Source: Betaproteobacteria bacterium (GTDB lineage Bacteria; Pseudomonadota; Gammaproteobacteria; Burkholderiales; Rhodocyclaceae). Taken from it: a stretch of DNA of 55,861 nt. A program made the position numbers and the translations under genes. Below are positions 1 through 8,851 of the stretch, in pieces (positions within the stretch are counted from its first letter, which is position 1; every line of letters begins with the position of its first letter). The DNA is taken from assembly GCA_012026675.1 (NCBI GenBank), contig VEPA01000247.1:1-55861 (forward strand). The letters run 5' to 3'. Below the pieces are notes generated by a model. That model was given only the letters and a program-made list of their open reading frames with translations. It was not told where the DNA came from and did not search any database.

Positions 1-662
1 CCGATGTCACGCTGATCGTCCTGCTGATCGACGAGCGACCCGAAGAAGTCACGGAAATGACCCGCACCGTCAAGGGCGAAGTCGTTGCCTCGACCTTCGA
101 CGAGCCGGCTACGCGGCATGTCCAGGTCGCCGAAATGGTCATCGAGAAGGCCAAGCGCCTGGTCGAACACAAGCGCGATGTGGTCATCCTGCTCGACTCG
201 ATCACCCGCCTCGCCCGCGCCTACAACACCGTGCAGCCGGCCTCGGGCAAGGTCCTGACCGGCGGCGTCGACGCCAACGCCCTGCAGAAGCCCAAGCGAT
301 TTTTCGGTGCTGCGCGCAACGTCGAGGAAGGCGGCTCGCTGACCATCATCGCCACCGCCCTGATCGAAACCGGCTCGCGGAAGGACGACGTGATCTACGA
401 GGAATTCAAGGGCACCGGCAACATGGAAATCCACCTCGACCGCAAGATGGCCGAGAAGCGCGTCTACCCGGCGATCAACGTCAATCGTTCCGGCACGCGG
501 CGCGAGGAACTGCTGCTGGTCCCCGCCGTGCTGCAGAAGATGTGGATCCTGAGGAAACTCCTGTACAACATGGACGACATGGAAGCCATGGAATTCCTGC
601 TGGACAAGGTCAAGGCCACCAAGAACAACGGCGAGTTCTTCGACGCCATGCGCCAGCGCTGA
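1..662 (+). CDS. rho: Transcription termination factor Rho (3' part, start outside window)
   Basis: RNA-dependent helicase/ATPase that terminates transcription. The frame is open from base 3 to the stop at 660-662, so the gene begins upstream; only about the last 220 of the usual ~420 residues are present. Visible are the strand [13 protein letters not shown], the catalytic-core segment [18 protein letters not shown], the Walker-B-type stretch [16 protein letters not shown], the Q-loop/R-loop region with [13 protein letters not shown], and the C-terminal [20 protein letters not shown] helix. The N-terminal RNA-binding domain and P-loop lie outside. It is followed 90 bp later by rpmE, a common order in proteobacteria. 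Confidence 0.97.
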   Translation, partial: DVTLIVLLIDERPEEVTEMTRTVKGEVVASTFDEPATRHVQVAEMVIEKAKRLVEHKRDVVILLDSITRLARAYNTVQPASGKVLTGGVDANALQKPKRFFGAARNVEEGGSLTIIATALIETGSRKDDVIYEEFKGTGNMEIHLDRKMAEKRVYPAINVNRSGTRREELLLVPAVLQKMWILRKLLYNMDDMEAMEFLLDKVKATKNNGEFFDAMRQR

Positions 663-752
663 AGATTGCGCATAACGGCAAATTAGCGGATAATCGCGCG
701 CTCTGTCGGTTCGCCAAACCCACGAACCGCGCCTGCAAACAAAGGACATGAA

Positions 753-962
753 ATGAAAGACGCCATCCACCCGAAGTACGCCGAAATTGAAGTCACCTGC
801 AGTTGCGGCAACAAGTTCACTACGCAATCCACCAGCGTCAAGCCGCTGCATATCGAAGTCTGTTCCGCTTGCCATCCGTTCTATACCGGCAAGCAGAAGA
901 TTGTCGACACCGCCGGTCGCGTCGAACGCTTCCGTCAGAAGTACAGCAAGAAGGCGGCCTGA
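753..962 (+). CDS. rpmE: 50S ribosomal protein L31
   Basis: A small ribosomal protein of 69 residues, normal length for the family. It has the zinc-binding cysteine set of the C+ type: CSC at residues 16-18 and CSAC at 37-40. The N-terminus [12 protein letters not shown] and the C-terminal [13 protein letters not shown] are typical of L31. An AAAGGA ribosome binding site precedes the ATG. The zinc-containing form is the one normally made under zinc-replete conditions; no zinc-free paralogue is in this window. The gene ends 29 bp before a strong intrinsic terminator. Confidence 0.97.
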   Translation: MKDAIHPKYAEIEVTCSCGNKFTTQSTSVKPLHIEVCSACHPFYTGKQKIVDTAGRVERFRQKYSKKAA

Positions 963-991
963 CCCCGCGCCGGACCTTTCCGATGGCCAAG

Positions 992-1019
992 AAGGCAGCC
1001 CCGCCGGCTGCCTTTTTTT
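992..1019 (+). terminator. Intrinsic terminator of rpmE
   Basis: A 9-bp perfect stem, AAGGCAGCC paired with GGCTGCCTT around a 5-nt loop CCGCC, is followed directly by a run of T. It sits 29 bp after the rpmE stop codon and is a textbook rho-independent terminator. Confidence 0.92.
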
Positions 1020-1021
1020 AT

Positions 1022-1180
1022 GTCCGCACTGGAAGTGCGGACGGTATCCCCCGGCGGGATATGTCTCCGCCGGAGGCGCAGACGGTACTCCCTTGCGGGG
1101 TATGTCGAGCCCTGTTGGCTGGACGGTATCCCCTTGTGGGATATTCCCGACTCCCTCGGGCGCGGACGGTAGCGCCGACT
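1022..1180. repeat. Tandem array of ~41-bp double-hairpin units
   Basis: Three diverged units start with GACGGTA at 1040, 1081 and 1122 (spacings 41 and 41), and a partial fourth starts at 1165. Each unit holds two small stem-loops: first TATCCC/GGGATA in units 1 and 3, which becomes TACTCC/GGGGTA in unit 2 with a compensating base-pair change; then a second hairpin of different sequence in each unit (CTCC/GGAG, AGCC/GGCT, CCCGA/TCGGG). A 9-bp hairpin GTCCGCACT/AGTGCGGAC at 1022-1042 precedes the array. The end at 1161-1180 reads, on the minus strand, as a degenerate copy of the dispersed AGTCGGCGCT repeat described elsewhere. Confidence 0.7.
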
Positions 1181-1202
1181 ATGACACTGGTAAACTCGCA
1201 GC

Positions 1203-2813
1203 GTGCCCGACCTGACTGACGCCCCTCCCAGACCCGCTCCGATTCTGTCGCGCTACGCCGCAGTGTTGCTCTGCGCCATCTGGCTGCTGACCGGCGTGAT
1301 CGGACATGAACCGTGGAAGCCCGAGGATGCCCTGCACCTGGGTGTCGCCTTCGGCATGTCCGGCGGCGACTGGCTGGTGCCGCGCATCGCCGGCGACCCC
1401 TGGCTGGTCTCGCCGCCGCTTTATCACTGGGTGGCGGCGCTGTGCGGCAGGCTGTTGGGCTGGCTGCTGCCCTGGCATGATGCTGCCCGCCTGGCTTCGA
1501 CGCTCTTCGCTGCCGCTTTTCTTGCGATTCTCTGGCGCATCGCGCATCGGCAAATGGCGCCGAGCCCCGCGCTGGCCGCTCCCCTGCTTGCCATCGGCAC
1601 GCTGGGCCTGCTGGTACCGCTGCACGAGGCCCAGCCGGCCATAGTCGCGCTGACCGGTTTTGCCGTTTCGCTCTGGGGGCTCCAGGTCTGGCGCGACAAG
1701 CCGCTGCACGGCGGGGCGCTCTTCGGCGCCGGCAGCGGCATCGGTTGCCTTGGCACGGGGCGCGATAGCGTCGCCACCCAGTTGGCAACCGGCGCCCTGC
1801 TGGTGCTGCACCCGGCGTGGCGAATTCGCGGCAGCTCCCTCGCCTGGCTGCTCGCCGCGACCGTCGCCCTGATACTGATCCTGCCCTGGCCCTACCTGCT
1901 TTGGCAGCAGTCCCCCGCATTGTTCGACATCTGGTGGTCCGTCGAAGAGGCCAGCCTGACAGTGCGCGACGCACCCAATCGTCATCACCTCGAACTCGTG
2001 GCCTGGGCCAGTTGGCCCGTGCTGCCGCTGGCCTTGTGGAGTCTCTGGCTGGAGCGCAGGCATCTGCTCAAGCCCGAGACCGTTTTGCTGGTGGCGGCGA
2101 CGGCATGCGCGCTGCTCATGTTTTTGACCGGCACCACCACCCGCTCGGTCGCGCTCTTTCCGGCGCTCGTCCCGCTCACCGTGCTCGCCGCGTCGGCCGC
2201 GAGCCGGCTGCGGCGCGGGGCCGCCAACGCCCTCGACTGGTTCGGCATGATGACCTTCACCCTGGCCGCAGCGCTGATCTGGCTGGCCAGCATTGCCATT
2301 CGGACCGGCGAACCCGCTCGCATAGCCAAGACCCTGGCGCGGACCGCCCCCGGCTTCATTGCCGAAGCATCCGTGTATCCCGTCCTGATTGCGATCGCCG
2401 TCAGCGTCGGCTGGGTCGCGGTAATGCTGCTCACGCCGCGCTCGCCGTGGCGCGCGGCGGCGCGCTGGTGCATCGGCCTGGCGACCATCTGGGTCCTGGT
2501 CGCGGCACTCCTGATGCCCTGGATCGATTACGGGAAAAGCTACCGTGCCATCAGCGCCGACTTTCGCAATACCCTGGGCAGCCAGCCCGGTTGCATCGTG
2601 CGCCAAGGCCTCGGCCTGGCACAACGCGCCTCGCTCGATTACTACAACGGCATCCGCACCGTCGCCGGCAACACTGCCGGGAACTGCCGCTACCTGATCA
2701 TGCAGACCGGGCCTCGCAGCGAGAAGGACCTGCCCGGCTGGACGCTGGTCCGCGAAGCTTCGCGCCCCGGCGACAAGAATGAACAATTGCGGCTGTATCG
2801 CCGCAACAAGTGA
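1203..2813 (+). CDS. GT83/ArnT-like membrane glycosyltransferase
   Basis: A 536-residue polytopic inner-membrane protein of the PMT/ArnT type, which transfers sugars from polyprenyl-phosphate donors to envelope acceptors. The N-terminal periplasmic-loop motif HEPWKPEDALHLG, followed by WLVPRIAGDPWLVSPPLYHW, matches the family's acidic loop and the segment before TM2. About 11 hydrophobic segments follow, then a soluble C-terminal part ending with LRLYRRNK. It starts at GTG with no clear ribosome binding site. The stop abuts the stop of orn, which converges on it. The donor and acceptor cannot be told from sequence. A short stretch at 2541-2565 resembles the dispersed repeat on the antisense strand. 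Confidence 0.82.
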   Translation: MPDLTDAPPRPAPILSRYAAVLLCAIWLLTGVIGHEPWKPEDALHLGVAFGMSGGDWLVPRIAGDPWLVSPPLYHWVAALCGRLLGWLLPWHDAARLASTLFAAAFLAILWRIAHRQMAPSPALAAPLLAIGTLGLLVPLHEAQPAIVALTGFAVSLWGLQVWRDKPLHGGALFGAGSGIGCLGTGRDSVATQLATGALLVLHPAWRIRGSSLAWLLAATVALILILPWPYLLWQQSPALFDIWWSVEEASLTVRDAPNRHHLELVAWASWPVLPLALWSLWLERRHLLKPETVLLVAATACALLMFLTGTTTRSVALFPALVPLTVLAASAASRLRRGAANALDWFGMMTFTLAAALIWLASIAIRTGEPARIAKTLARTAPGFIAEASVYPVLIAIAVSVGWVAVMLLTPRSPWRAAARWCIGLATIWVLVAALLMPWIDYGKSYRAISADFRNTLGSQPGCIVRQGLGLAQRASLDYYNGIRTVAGNTAGNCRYLIMQTGPRSEKDLPGWTLVREASRPGDKNEQLRLYRRNK

Positions 2814-3359
2814 CTAAAGTTTCAGAAAATGCTCGCGATAGTACTTGAGCTCGTCGATCGACTCGAGAATGTCCGCCAGCGCCTCGTGCTTGCCGTGCTT
2901 CTTCAATCCTTTCGCCACGTCCGGCTTCCAGCGCTTGCACAGTTCCTTGAGGGTCGACACGTCGAGGTTGCGGTAATGGAACCAGTCCTCGAGTTTCGGC
3001 ATGTAGCGCGCCATGAAGCGCCGGTCCTGGCAAATCGAGTTGCCGCACATCGGCGTGGTCTGGCGCGGCACGTGACGGCGCATGAATTCAAGCGCCTGCG
3101 CTTCGACTTCCTCTTCGCTGAGTATGGAATCCCTGACTCGCTGCGTGAGACCTGACTTGCCATGGGTCTTGCTGTTCCACTCGTCCATGCCGTTGAGCAC
3201 CGCGTCGGCCTGATGCACCACCCAGGTCGGCGCTTCGGCCACCACGTCCAGGTTCGAGTTGGTGACCACCATCGCCAGTTCTATGATGCGATCATCGTCG
3301 GGGTTGAGCCCCGTCATTTCCATGTCCAGCCAGACTAGCGCGTTCTGATCCTGTGCCAT
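2814..3359 (-). CDS. orn: Oligoribonuclease
   Basis: A 3'-5' exonuclease that degrades 2-5 nt RNAs and pGpG. It has 181 residues, the standard length. The DEDDh signature is visible: WLDMEMTGL near residues 11-19 (Asp and Glu), a mid-protein [17 protein letters not shown] with Asp, and the C-terminal KHEALADI with the catalytic His and Asp. The chosen start is ATG at 3359 with AGGAAA 6 nt upstream; the reading frame is open further upstream but without similarity. It is divergent from the M48 peptidase, with 56 bp between the starts. Confidence 0.97.
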   Translation of the reverse strand: MAQDQNALVWLDMEMTGLNPDDDRIIELAMVVTNSNLDVVAEAPTWVVHQADAVLNGMDEWNSKTHGKSGLTQRVRDSILSEEEVEAQALEFMRRHVPRQTTPMCGNSICQDRRFMARYMPKLEDWFHYRNLDVSTLKELCKRWKPDVAKGLKKHGKHEALADILESIDELKYYREHFLKL

Positions 3360-3415
3360 AATTTTCCTGTAGCCGTCACTGTGTTGCCGCATTCTGGCAC
3401 AGCAGGCTCCCAACC

Positions 3416-4678
3416 ATGAACCCATATCACTTTACCGTCATCTTTCTTGCCGCCCTGGCCCTGTCCACCGGCCTGCGCGTCTGGCTCGACTTGCGCCATC
3501 TGCAGCATGTCCGCGCACACCGCCATCGGGTGCCCGCCGACTTCGTTGGCCGCATCGAACTCGCCGATCACCAGAAGGCCGCCGATTACACCGCGGCAAA
3601 AATGCGCCTTGGCCTCATCGAGATCGTCATCGATACGCTGGTGCTGCTGATGCTGACGCTGGGCGGCCTCCTCGGCTGGATCGATCAGGCGCTGCGTAAC
3701 GCCCTCGGCAGCGGCTATTGGCACGGCCTGGCCTTGTTCGCCTGCGCCGGCCTGCTCGGCTTCGTCGTCGGCCTGCCGGCCAGCCTCTACCGCACCTTTC
3801 GCATCGAGGCGCGCTTCGGCTTCAACAAGCTGACCTGGCCGCTGTGGTTTGCCGACCTGGCCAAGGGCGCCGCGCTCACCGTGCTGATCGGCGGGCCGCT
3901 GCTGTTCGCCGTGCTGTGGCTGATGGACGCCATGGGCCGCAACTGGTGGCTGTATGTCTGGCTGGTCTGGCTGGCGACCAACCTGTTGATCCTGTTCCTC
4001 TACCCGACGCTGATCGCGCCCCTGTTCAACAAATTCACGCCGCTGGAAGATGCCTCGCTGAAGCAACGCATCGAGGCCCTGCTGGCGCGCTGCGGCTTCG
4101 CCTCCTCGGGCCTCTTCGTCATGGACGGCTCGAAACGCTCGGCCCACGGCAACGCCTATTTCACCGGCTTTGGCCGCGCCAAGCGCATTGTCTTCTTCGA
4201 CACCCTGCTGGCAAAGCTCGCCCCCGAGGAGATCGAAGCCGTGCTGGCGCACGAACTCGGCCACTTCCGCCACCGCCACGTGATCAAGCGCATCGCCCTT
4301 TCCGGCGTGCTGAGCCTGGCCTTTCTCTGGGTGCTGGGCCAACTCATCGACCAGCCCTGGTTCTTTGCCGGGCTGGGAGTCGGCGCCGGCGACACGGCGT
4401 CGAGCATGGGGACGGCGATGGGCCTGCTGCTGTTTTCGATGGTGTTGCCGGTTTTCCTGTTCCCGCTGGCGCCGCTGACCTCTGCCCTTTCGCGCCGCCA
4501 CGAATTCGAAGCCGATGCCTACGCTGTCCAACAGACCGCCGCCGGCGATTTGATCAACGCGCTGGTCAAGCTGTATCGTGACAACGCGGCGACTCTGACG
4601 CCGGACCCGCTGCATTCGCTGTTCCACGATTCCCATCCACCCGCCAGCCAGCGCATCGCGCGGCTGCATGCCTCGTAA
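3416..4678 (+). CDS. M48 family (Ste24/HtpX-type) membrane zinc metallopeptidase
   Basis: A 420-residue integral membrane peptidase like CAAX-protease/Ste24. The zinc motif HELGH is at residues 279-283 and the third ligand lies in [13 protein letters not shown] further on. Several N-terminal membrane helices and a pair flanking residues 300-350 frame the active site facing the cytoplasm. The loop between the last two helices carries VGAGDTA at residues 322-328. This is exactly the translation of the dispersed repeat found in intergenic DNA, so this loop has probably received a repeat insertion. No operon partner is obvious. Confidence 0.9.
   Translation: MNPYHFTVIFLAALALSTGLRVWLDLRHLQHVRAHRHRVPADFVGRIELADHQKAADYTAAKMRLGLIEIVIDTLVLLMLTLGGLLGWIDQALRNALGSGYWHGLALFACAGLLGFVVGLPASLYRTFRIEARFGFNKLTWPLWFADLAKGAALTVLIGGPLLFAVLWLMDAMGRNWWLYVWLVWLATNLLILFLYPTLIAPLFNKFTPLEDASLKQRIEALLARCGFASSGLFVMDGSKRSAHGNAYFTGFGRAKRIVFFDTLLAKLAPEEIEAVLAHELGHFRHRHVIKRIALSGVLSLAFLWVLGQLIDQPWFFAGLGVGAGDTASSMGTAMGLLLFSMVLPVFLFPLAPLTSALSRRHEFEADAYAVQQTAAGDLINALVKLYRDNAATLTPDPLHSLFHDSHPPASQRIARLHAS
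4378..4399 (+). repeat. Dispersed repeat copy inside the M48 peptidase gene
   Basis: AGTCGGCGCCGGCGACACGG followed by CG matches the intergenic repeat family. The reading frame here gives VGAGDTA, identical to the copy at 22621-22644 in an unrelated gene. Confidence 0.7.
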
Positions 4679-4724
4679 CTTTCATGGCAGTGGGAGTAGC
4701 CCGCCGATTATGAAACACGTTAAA

Positions 4725-4902
4725 AGCGAATTAAAGACCCGCCCCTCCCATCCGCTCCGCGGCCCACGGCTGGCTTTACACAGCCAGCCGGCTGCTGCGG
4801 CGCACCGCATGCGGTGCGAAACCCCGCCTTGCCCCCTCACGGGGAGGCTTCTAGTCAGCTCGCTTCGCTCGACTATCACCCGTCGCTCCGAACGAGTTGT
4901 TT
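4725..4902. repeat. 178-bp palindrome-rich element between 9-bp direct repeats
   Basis: The stretch between the peptidase and phhB contains two strong inverted repeats: CGGCTGGCT/AGCCAGCCG at 4767-4790 with a 6-nt loop, and the perfect 18-bp palindrome CGCACCGCATGCGGTGCG at 4801-4818. It also has a C-run/G-run pair around 4831-4846. It is bounded by the 9-bp direct repeat CACGTTAAA at 4716-4724 and 4903-4911; the second copy overlaps the phhB ribosome binding site. This looks like a small inserted element with a target duplication, but no terminal inverted repeats are evident. Confidence 0.5.
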
Positions 4903-4920
4903 CACGTTAAAGGAGACGTC

Positions 4921-5259
4921 ATGACAACAATTTGCGATCTGTCCAAGGGCAAGTGCAAGCCCTGCGAAGGCGGCGTGCCGCCGCTCACCGACGATGAAGC
5001 CGCCCAGATGCTGGCCACGCTGCAAGGCTGGGAGCGCAAGGACAACCTCATCAGCAAGACCTACAAGTTCAAGAACTATTACGAGACCATGGCCTTCGTG
5101 AATGCCACGGCCTGGATTTCGCACCGCGAGGACCATCACCCCGACCTCGCCGTTGGCTACAACCAGTGCCGCGTCCGCTACACCACGCACGCCATCGGCG
5201 GATTGAGCGAAAACGACTTCATCTGCGCCGCCAAGATCGATGTCCTGCTCACGCTGTAA
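4921..5259 (+). CDS. phhB: Pterin-4a-carbinolamine dehydratase
   Basis: A cytosolic enzyme that dehydrates 4a-hydroxytetrahydropterin, recycling the cofactor of aromatic amino acid hydroxylases. It has 112 residues, standard length. The signature ISHREDHHPDLAVGYNQCRV carries the active-site His pair, followed by the conserved YTTHAIGGLSENDF. The ATG at 4921 has AAAGGAG upstream; an in-frame TTG at 4897 is rejected because it precedes that site. The extra N-terminal CDLSKGKCKPCEGG with three Cys is common in bacterial members. No phenylalanine hydroxylase gene is nearby. rsgA follows after 6 bp. Confidence 0.95.
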   Translation: MTTICDLSKGKCKPCEGGVPPLTDDEAAQMLATLQGWERKDNLISKTYKFKNYYETMAFVNATAWISHREDHHPDLAVGYNQCRVRYTTHAIGGLSENDFICAAKIDVLLTL

Positions 5260-5265
5260 AGCGCG

Positions 5266-6156
5266 TTGAGCGGCTCAAAAAACCGGCACGGCAGCATCGT
5301 CGCGGCCTTTGGCCGCCACTACGATATCGAACTGGCCGACGGCAGCCTGGCCACCGGCTATCCGCGCGGCAAGAAAAGCCCCTTCGCCGTCGGCGACGAA
5401 GTCGAACTCACCGCCGACGGCCAGATCACCGGCCACGCGGCACGGCGCAGCCTGCTCTACCGCAGCGACGCCTACCGGCAGAAACTGATCGCCGCCAACG
5501 CGACCCAATTGCTGCTGGTGGTCGCCACCGATCCATCTTTCTCCGACATGCTCCTGAGCCGTGCACTCGTCGCCGCCGAACACGAAGGCCTGACCACCAC
5601 CATCGTGCTCAACAAGTGCGACCTCACTGCGGCACTCCCCGCCGCGAGGAAGCTGCTGGCGCCTTTCATCGCGCTCGGTTGCCGCGTCGTCGAACTCTCG
5701 GCCAAATTCGATCCCTCGCCGCTGCTGCCGCTGCTGGCGGGCGAAAGCTCGGTGCTGGTCGGCCAATCCGGCATGGGCAAGTCGACCCTGACCAATGCCC
5801 TGGTGCCCGGCGCCGCCGCCGCCACGCGCGAACTTTCCACCGCGCTCGACAGCGGCAAGCACACCACCACCTATGCCCGCCTCTACAAACTGCCCAATGA
5901 CACCTGCCCCGGCGGCACACTGATCGACAGCCCGGGCCTGCAGGAATTCGGCTTGAAGCACCTGACGCCGCAGCAGATCGAATTCGGCTTCGCCGAGTTC
6001 CGTCCCTTTCTCGGCCAATGCCGCTTCCGCGACTGCCAGCATCTGGCCGAACCGGGATGCGCGATCAAGCAAGCCCTTGCCGAAGGCATAATTCATCCTC
6101 GCCGCCTCGACCACTTCCGCCAGTTCATATCCGAAAACCGTCATGGACCGCACTGA
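5266..6156 (+). CDS. rsgA: Ribosome small-subunit-dependent GTPase RsgA
   Basis: A circularly permuted GTPase that helps mature the 30S subunit. It has 296 residues. The motif order is the permuted one: NKCDL (G4) at 116-120, then the P-loop GQSGMGKS (G1) at 166-173, then DSPG (G3) at 221-224. A C-terminal zinc knuckle follows with Cys252, Cys257, His259 and Cys265. The N-terminal OB fold covers about 1-70. The best start is TTG at 5266, 6 bp after phhB and with a weak ribosome binding site. The 3' end overlaps the WYL regulator by 14 bp, suggesting co-transcription. Confidence 0.95.
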   Translation: MSGSKNRHGSIVAAFGRHYDIELADGSLATGYPRGKKSPFAVGDEVELTADGQITGHAARRSLLYRSDAYRQKLIAANATQLLLVVATDPSFSDMLLSRALVAAEHEGLTTTIVLNKCDLTAALPAARKLLAPFIALGCRVVELSAKFDPSPLLPLLAGESSVLVGQSGMGKSTLTNALVPGAAAATRELSTALDSGKHTTTYARLYKLPNDTCPGGTLIDSPGLQEFGLKHLTPQQIEFGFAEFRPFLGQCRFRDCQHLAEPGCAIKQALAEGIIHPRRLDHFRQFISENRHGPH

Positions 6157-7153
6157 ACGCTTCTACAAGATCGACCAGTTGATCCACGACCGGCGACTGG
6201 TGCCTTTCGTCGATCTCATGGCGGCGCTGGAAGTCTCGCGCGCCACCTTGAAGCGCGACCTCGAATACATGCGCAACCGGCTCAACGCGCCCATCGTCTG
6301 GGATCGCGATGCCGGCGGCTACCGCTTCGACACGCCGCATCCCGACGGCAGCGCCCAGTACGAACTGCCCGGCCTCTGGTTCAACTCCGGCGAAGTGCAT
6401 GCGCTCCTGACGATGCAGCACCTGCTCACCGACCTCGATCCCGGCGGCATCCTCACGCCGCACATCCAGCCGCTGATCGCGCGCTTGAACAGCCTGCTTG
6501 GCAGCGCCGAGAACACTGCCGAGGAAATCCGCCGCCGCGTGCTGATCGTCGGCCTAGGCAAACGCGAGCTCAAGCTCACGCACTTCGAGAAGGTCGGCGC
6601 CGCGCTGCTGCGCCGCAAGCGCCTTGCCATCACCTATTTCGCCCGCGGCAGCGGCCAGACCACCGAGCGCGAAGTCTCGCCGCAGCGCCTGGTGTATTAC
6701 CGCGAGAACTGGTATCTGGATGCCTGGTGCCACCTGCGCAACGACATCCGCAACTTCGCCCTCGACTCGATCAAGCAGGCCAATGTAATCGAAAGGAAGG
6801 CGCGCGAAGTCTCGCGCCGCAGCATGGACGAAGTCCTTGGCCCCGGCTACGGCATCTTCTCCGGGCGCCGCCTGCAACACGCGAAGCTGCGCTTCACACC
6901 CGAGCGCGCGCGCTGGGTAGCGCAGGAAACCTGGCATCCGAAGCAGAAGGGCCGCTTCGATGCCGACGGCTCCTGGCTGCTCGAATTCCCCTACGCCGAC
7001 CACCGCGAACTGATCATGGATATCCTCAAGTTCGGCGCCGACGTCGAAGTGTTGGCCCCGCCCGATCTGCGGAGCCGCGTCGCCGACGAGGCGGCGAAGA
7101 TGACGCAGATGTATGCCGTCGCGCCAAAGCCCACGAAGAAAGCCAAAGCCTGA
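6143..7153 (+). CDS. WYL-domain HTH transcriptional regulator
   Basis: A 336-residue DNA-binding regulator. An N-terminal DeoR-like helix-turn-helix (residues about 5-55, with VSRATLKRDLEYMRNRL as the recognition part) is followed by the WYL ligand/nucleic-acid-sensing domain, with PQRLVYYRENWYLDAWCHLR around 175-200, and a C-terminal WCX-like extension. It overlaps rsgA by 14 bp and the 5'-nucleotidase by one base of its stop codon (TGATG), so it is probably translated with both. The ligand and targets are unknown; related proteins respond to DNA damage or phage in some bacteria, which is not shown here. Confidence 0.9.
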   Translation: MDRTERFYKIDQLIHDRRLVPFVDLMAALEVSRATLKRDLEYMRNRLNAPIVWDRDAGGYRFDTPHPDGSAQYELPGLWFNSGEVHALLTMQHLLTDLDPGGILTPHIQPLIARLNSLLGSAENTAEEIRRRVLIVGLGKRELKLTHFEKVGAALLRRKRLAITYFARGSGQTTEREVSPQRLVYYRENWYLDAWCHLRNDIRNFALDSIKQANVIERKAREVSRRSMDEVLGPGYGIFSGRRLQHAKLRFTPERARWVAQETWHPKQKGRFDADGSWLLEFPYADHRELIMDILKFGADVEVLAPPDLRSRVADEAAKMTQMYAVAPKPTKKAKA

Positions 7154-8055
7154 TGCCCGCCAGCCTCGAAGGCCAGCTCGTCGTCGCGCTCTCCTCGCGC
7201 GCACTGTTCGACTTCGAGGAGGAAAACCGCGTCTTCGAGGACCAGGACGATTCCGCCTACATGCGCCTGCAGCTGGAGCGCATGGACCAGCCGGCGCGGC
7301 CCGGCGTCGCCTTCCCGCTGGTACAGAAGCTGCTGGCCTTCAACACGCCTGGGCGCCAGCGCGTGGCCGTGGTCATCCTCTCGCGCAACGACCCGGTCTC
7401 GGGCCTGCGCATTTTCAAATCCGCCGACGCCGCCGGCATGCAACTGGAGCGTGGCGTCTTCACGCGCGGCCGGCCGCCCTACCACTACCTCAAGCCGCTG
7501 GGCGCCAACCTGTTCCTTTCCGCCAACGAGGCCGACGTGCGTGCCGCGCTCAACGCCGGCTTCCCCGCCGCGCGCGTGTATGCGGCATCGCTGACCGAGG
7601 CCGAGAAGCACCCGCAGGAAGTGCGCATCGCCTTCGACGGCGACGCCGTGCTGTTCTCCGACGAGGCCGAGCGCGTGTTCCAGGAGCAGGGCCTCGCCGC
7701 CTTCCAGGACCACGAAGAACGCCAGGCACTCAAGCCGCTGCCGCCCGGCCCCTTCCTGCCCCTGCTCGAAGCCCTGCACCGCCTGCGCGCCGACAGCGCC
7801 GGCTGCCAAATGAACGTCCGCACCGCACTGGTCACCGCGCGCAGCGCCCCCGCCCACGAACGCGCGATCCGCACCCTGATGGAATGGCAGGTGGAAGTCG
7901 ACGAAGCCATGTTCCTCGGCGGCCTGGAGAAAAGCCGCTTCCTGCGCGAATTCGAACCCGACTTCTTTTTCGACGACCAGACAAGGCATTGCGAACCGGC
8001 GTCAAGGCTGGTGCCGACGGGGCATGTAGTGAGCGGGGTGGCGAATCAGGGGTAG
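7153..8055 (+). CDS. 5'-nucleotidase (bacterial cN-I-like family)
   Basis: A 300-residue cytosolic protein matching the 5-nucleotidase family (PF06189), which hydrolyses nucleoside monophosphates with HAD-like chemistry. Diagnostic segments are VVALSSRALFDFEEEN at the N-terminus, FNTPGRQRVAVVILSRNDP, FTRGRPPYHYL, LFLSANEADVRAAL, RIAFDGDAVLFSDEAERVFQ and NVRTALVTARSAPAHERAIRTL. The ATG overlaps the WYL gene stop. Past residue ~280 the tail is less family-like and may be a diverged C-terminus. Confidence 0.88.
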   Translation: MPASLEGQLVVALSSRALFDFEEENRVFEDQDDSAYMRLQLERMDQPARPGVAFPLVQKLLAFNTPGRQRVAVVILSRNDPVSGLRIFKSADAAGMQLERGVFTRGRPPYHYLKPLGANLFLSANEADVRAALNAGFPAARVYAASLTEAEKHPQEVRIAFDGDAVLFSDEAERVFQEQGLAAFQDHEERQALKPLPPGPFLPLLEALHRLRADSAGCQMNVRTALVTARSAPAHERAIRTLMEWQVEVDEAMFLGGLEKSRFLREFEPDFFFDDQTRHCEPASRLVPTGHVVSGVANQG

Positions 8056-8143
8056 GCTCAACCTTTGGACCAAGGCACAGAATGCCCGCTGACGGATCCT
8101 GCTGACGCTGGCGAGACACCGAGCCAGGCTCTAAACTTCCCGC

Positions 8144-8794
8144 ATGTGCAATCGATATGTCTCTCCGGATCAAGCGGCCATTGAGCGTTTTTGGCACATC
8201 GGCCGACACAATCAGCCTCGTTGGGCCGAGGAGATTTTCCCGCGCAGGCAAGGTCCGTTCGTTCGCCGTGCCGGAGATCTGCCGGAGCGCCAGCTCGTTG
8301 TCGGCCAGTGGGCCTTGATTCCATGGTTTGCAAAGACCGCCACGCTGCCCTACTCGACCAACAATGCCAGGTTCGAGGAAATCGCCACCAAGGCTTCCTA
8401 CAAACAGTCGTGGCTGCACGGCAAGCGCTGCATCATCCCGGCCTGGGCATTCGATGAGCCGTGCTGGGAGAGCGGAAAGAATGTGTGGTGGAGTTTCCGT
8501 CGCACGGACGGCGCACCCTGGGGACTGGCGGGCCTGTGGAATGACTGGACCGACAAGGAAACCGGCGAGGTGATTTCAAGCTACACCATGCTTACCATCA
8601 ACGCCGACCACCACCCGCTCATGTCGCGCATGCATCGCCCCGACCCGAAACTGCCGCCGGATCGACAGGACAAGCGCAGCGTCATTTCGATCGAGCCGAG
8701 CGATGTCGATACGTGGCTGCACGGCTCCATCGACCAGGCGACCGGGTTGGTGCGCGTACCGTCTGTCGATGTGATCGAGGCAGCGCCAAAGTAG
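8144..8794 (+). CDS. yedK: SRAP domain protein (HMCES/YedK family)
   Basis: Forms a thiazolidine cross-link with abasic sites in single-stranded DNA and shields them. It has 216 residues. The catalytic Cys2 follows the initiator Met (MCNRY), and the other active-site residues are visible: Asn74 in STNNARFEE, Glu105 in AFDEP, and His164 in SRMH. It stands alone, with 88 bp upstream and no SOS box that I could identify. A degenerate copy of the dispersed repeat (TGACGCTGGCGAGACAC) lies at 8102-8118 upstream. Confidence 0.93.
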   Translation: MCNRYVSPDQAAIERFWHIGRHNQPRWAEEIFPRRQGPFVRRAGDLPERQLVVGQWALIPWFAKTATLPYSTNNARFEEIATKASYKQSWLHGKRCIIPAWAFDEPCWESGKNVWWSFRRTDGAPWGLAGLWNDWTDKETGEVISSYTMLTINADHHPLMSRMHRPDPKLPPDRQDKRSVISIEPSDVDTWLHGSIDQATGLVRVPSVDVIEAAPK

Positions 8795-8851
8795 CACGCC
8801 GAAGCCAAACCCAAGTCGGTGCTACGGTCAGGAAAGCGCGATTGCCACTTC

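Noticed and set aside
1022-1180. CRISPR array
   Set aside because: The units are diverged and adjoin each other without unique spacers, and no cas gene is present.
2541-2565. Antisense match to the dispersed repeat inside the GT83-like gene
   Set aside because: The bases match the consensus well, but the encoded YRAISADFRN fits the family's own sequence at that place without an insertion, so it may be chance. Kept out of the copy count.
1179-2786. Long minus-strand frame opposite the GT83-like gene, and a similar one at 1018-1974
   Set aside because: Composition is Gln/Gly/Arg-rich without domains; the opposite strand encodes a clear membrane enzyme. Typical antisense shadow in GC-rich DNA.
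3335-4669. 444-residue minus-strand frame opposite the M48 peptidase
   Set aside because: Low-complexity Gln/Glu/Arg sequence; HELGH and membrane helices are on the plus strand.
4668-4910. Small plus-strand frame over the palindromic gap before phhB
   Set aside because: It runs through inverted repeats and is Arg/Ser/Pro-rich; it is not protein-like.
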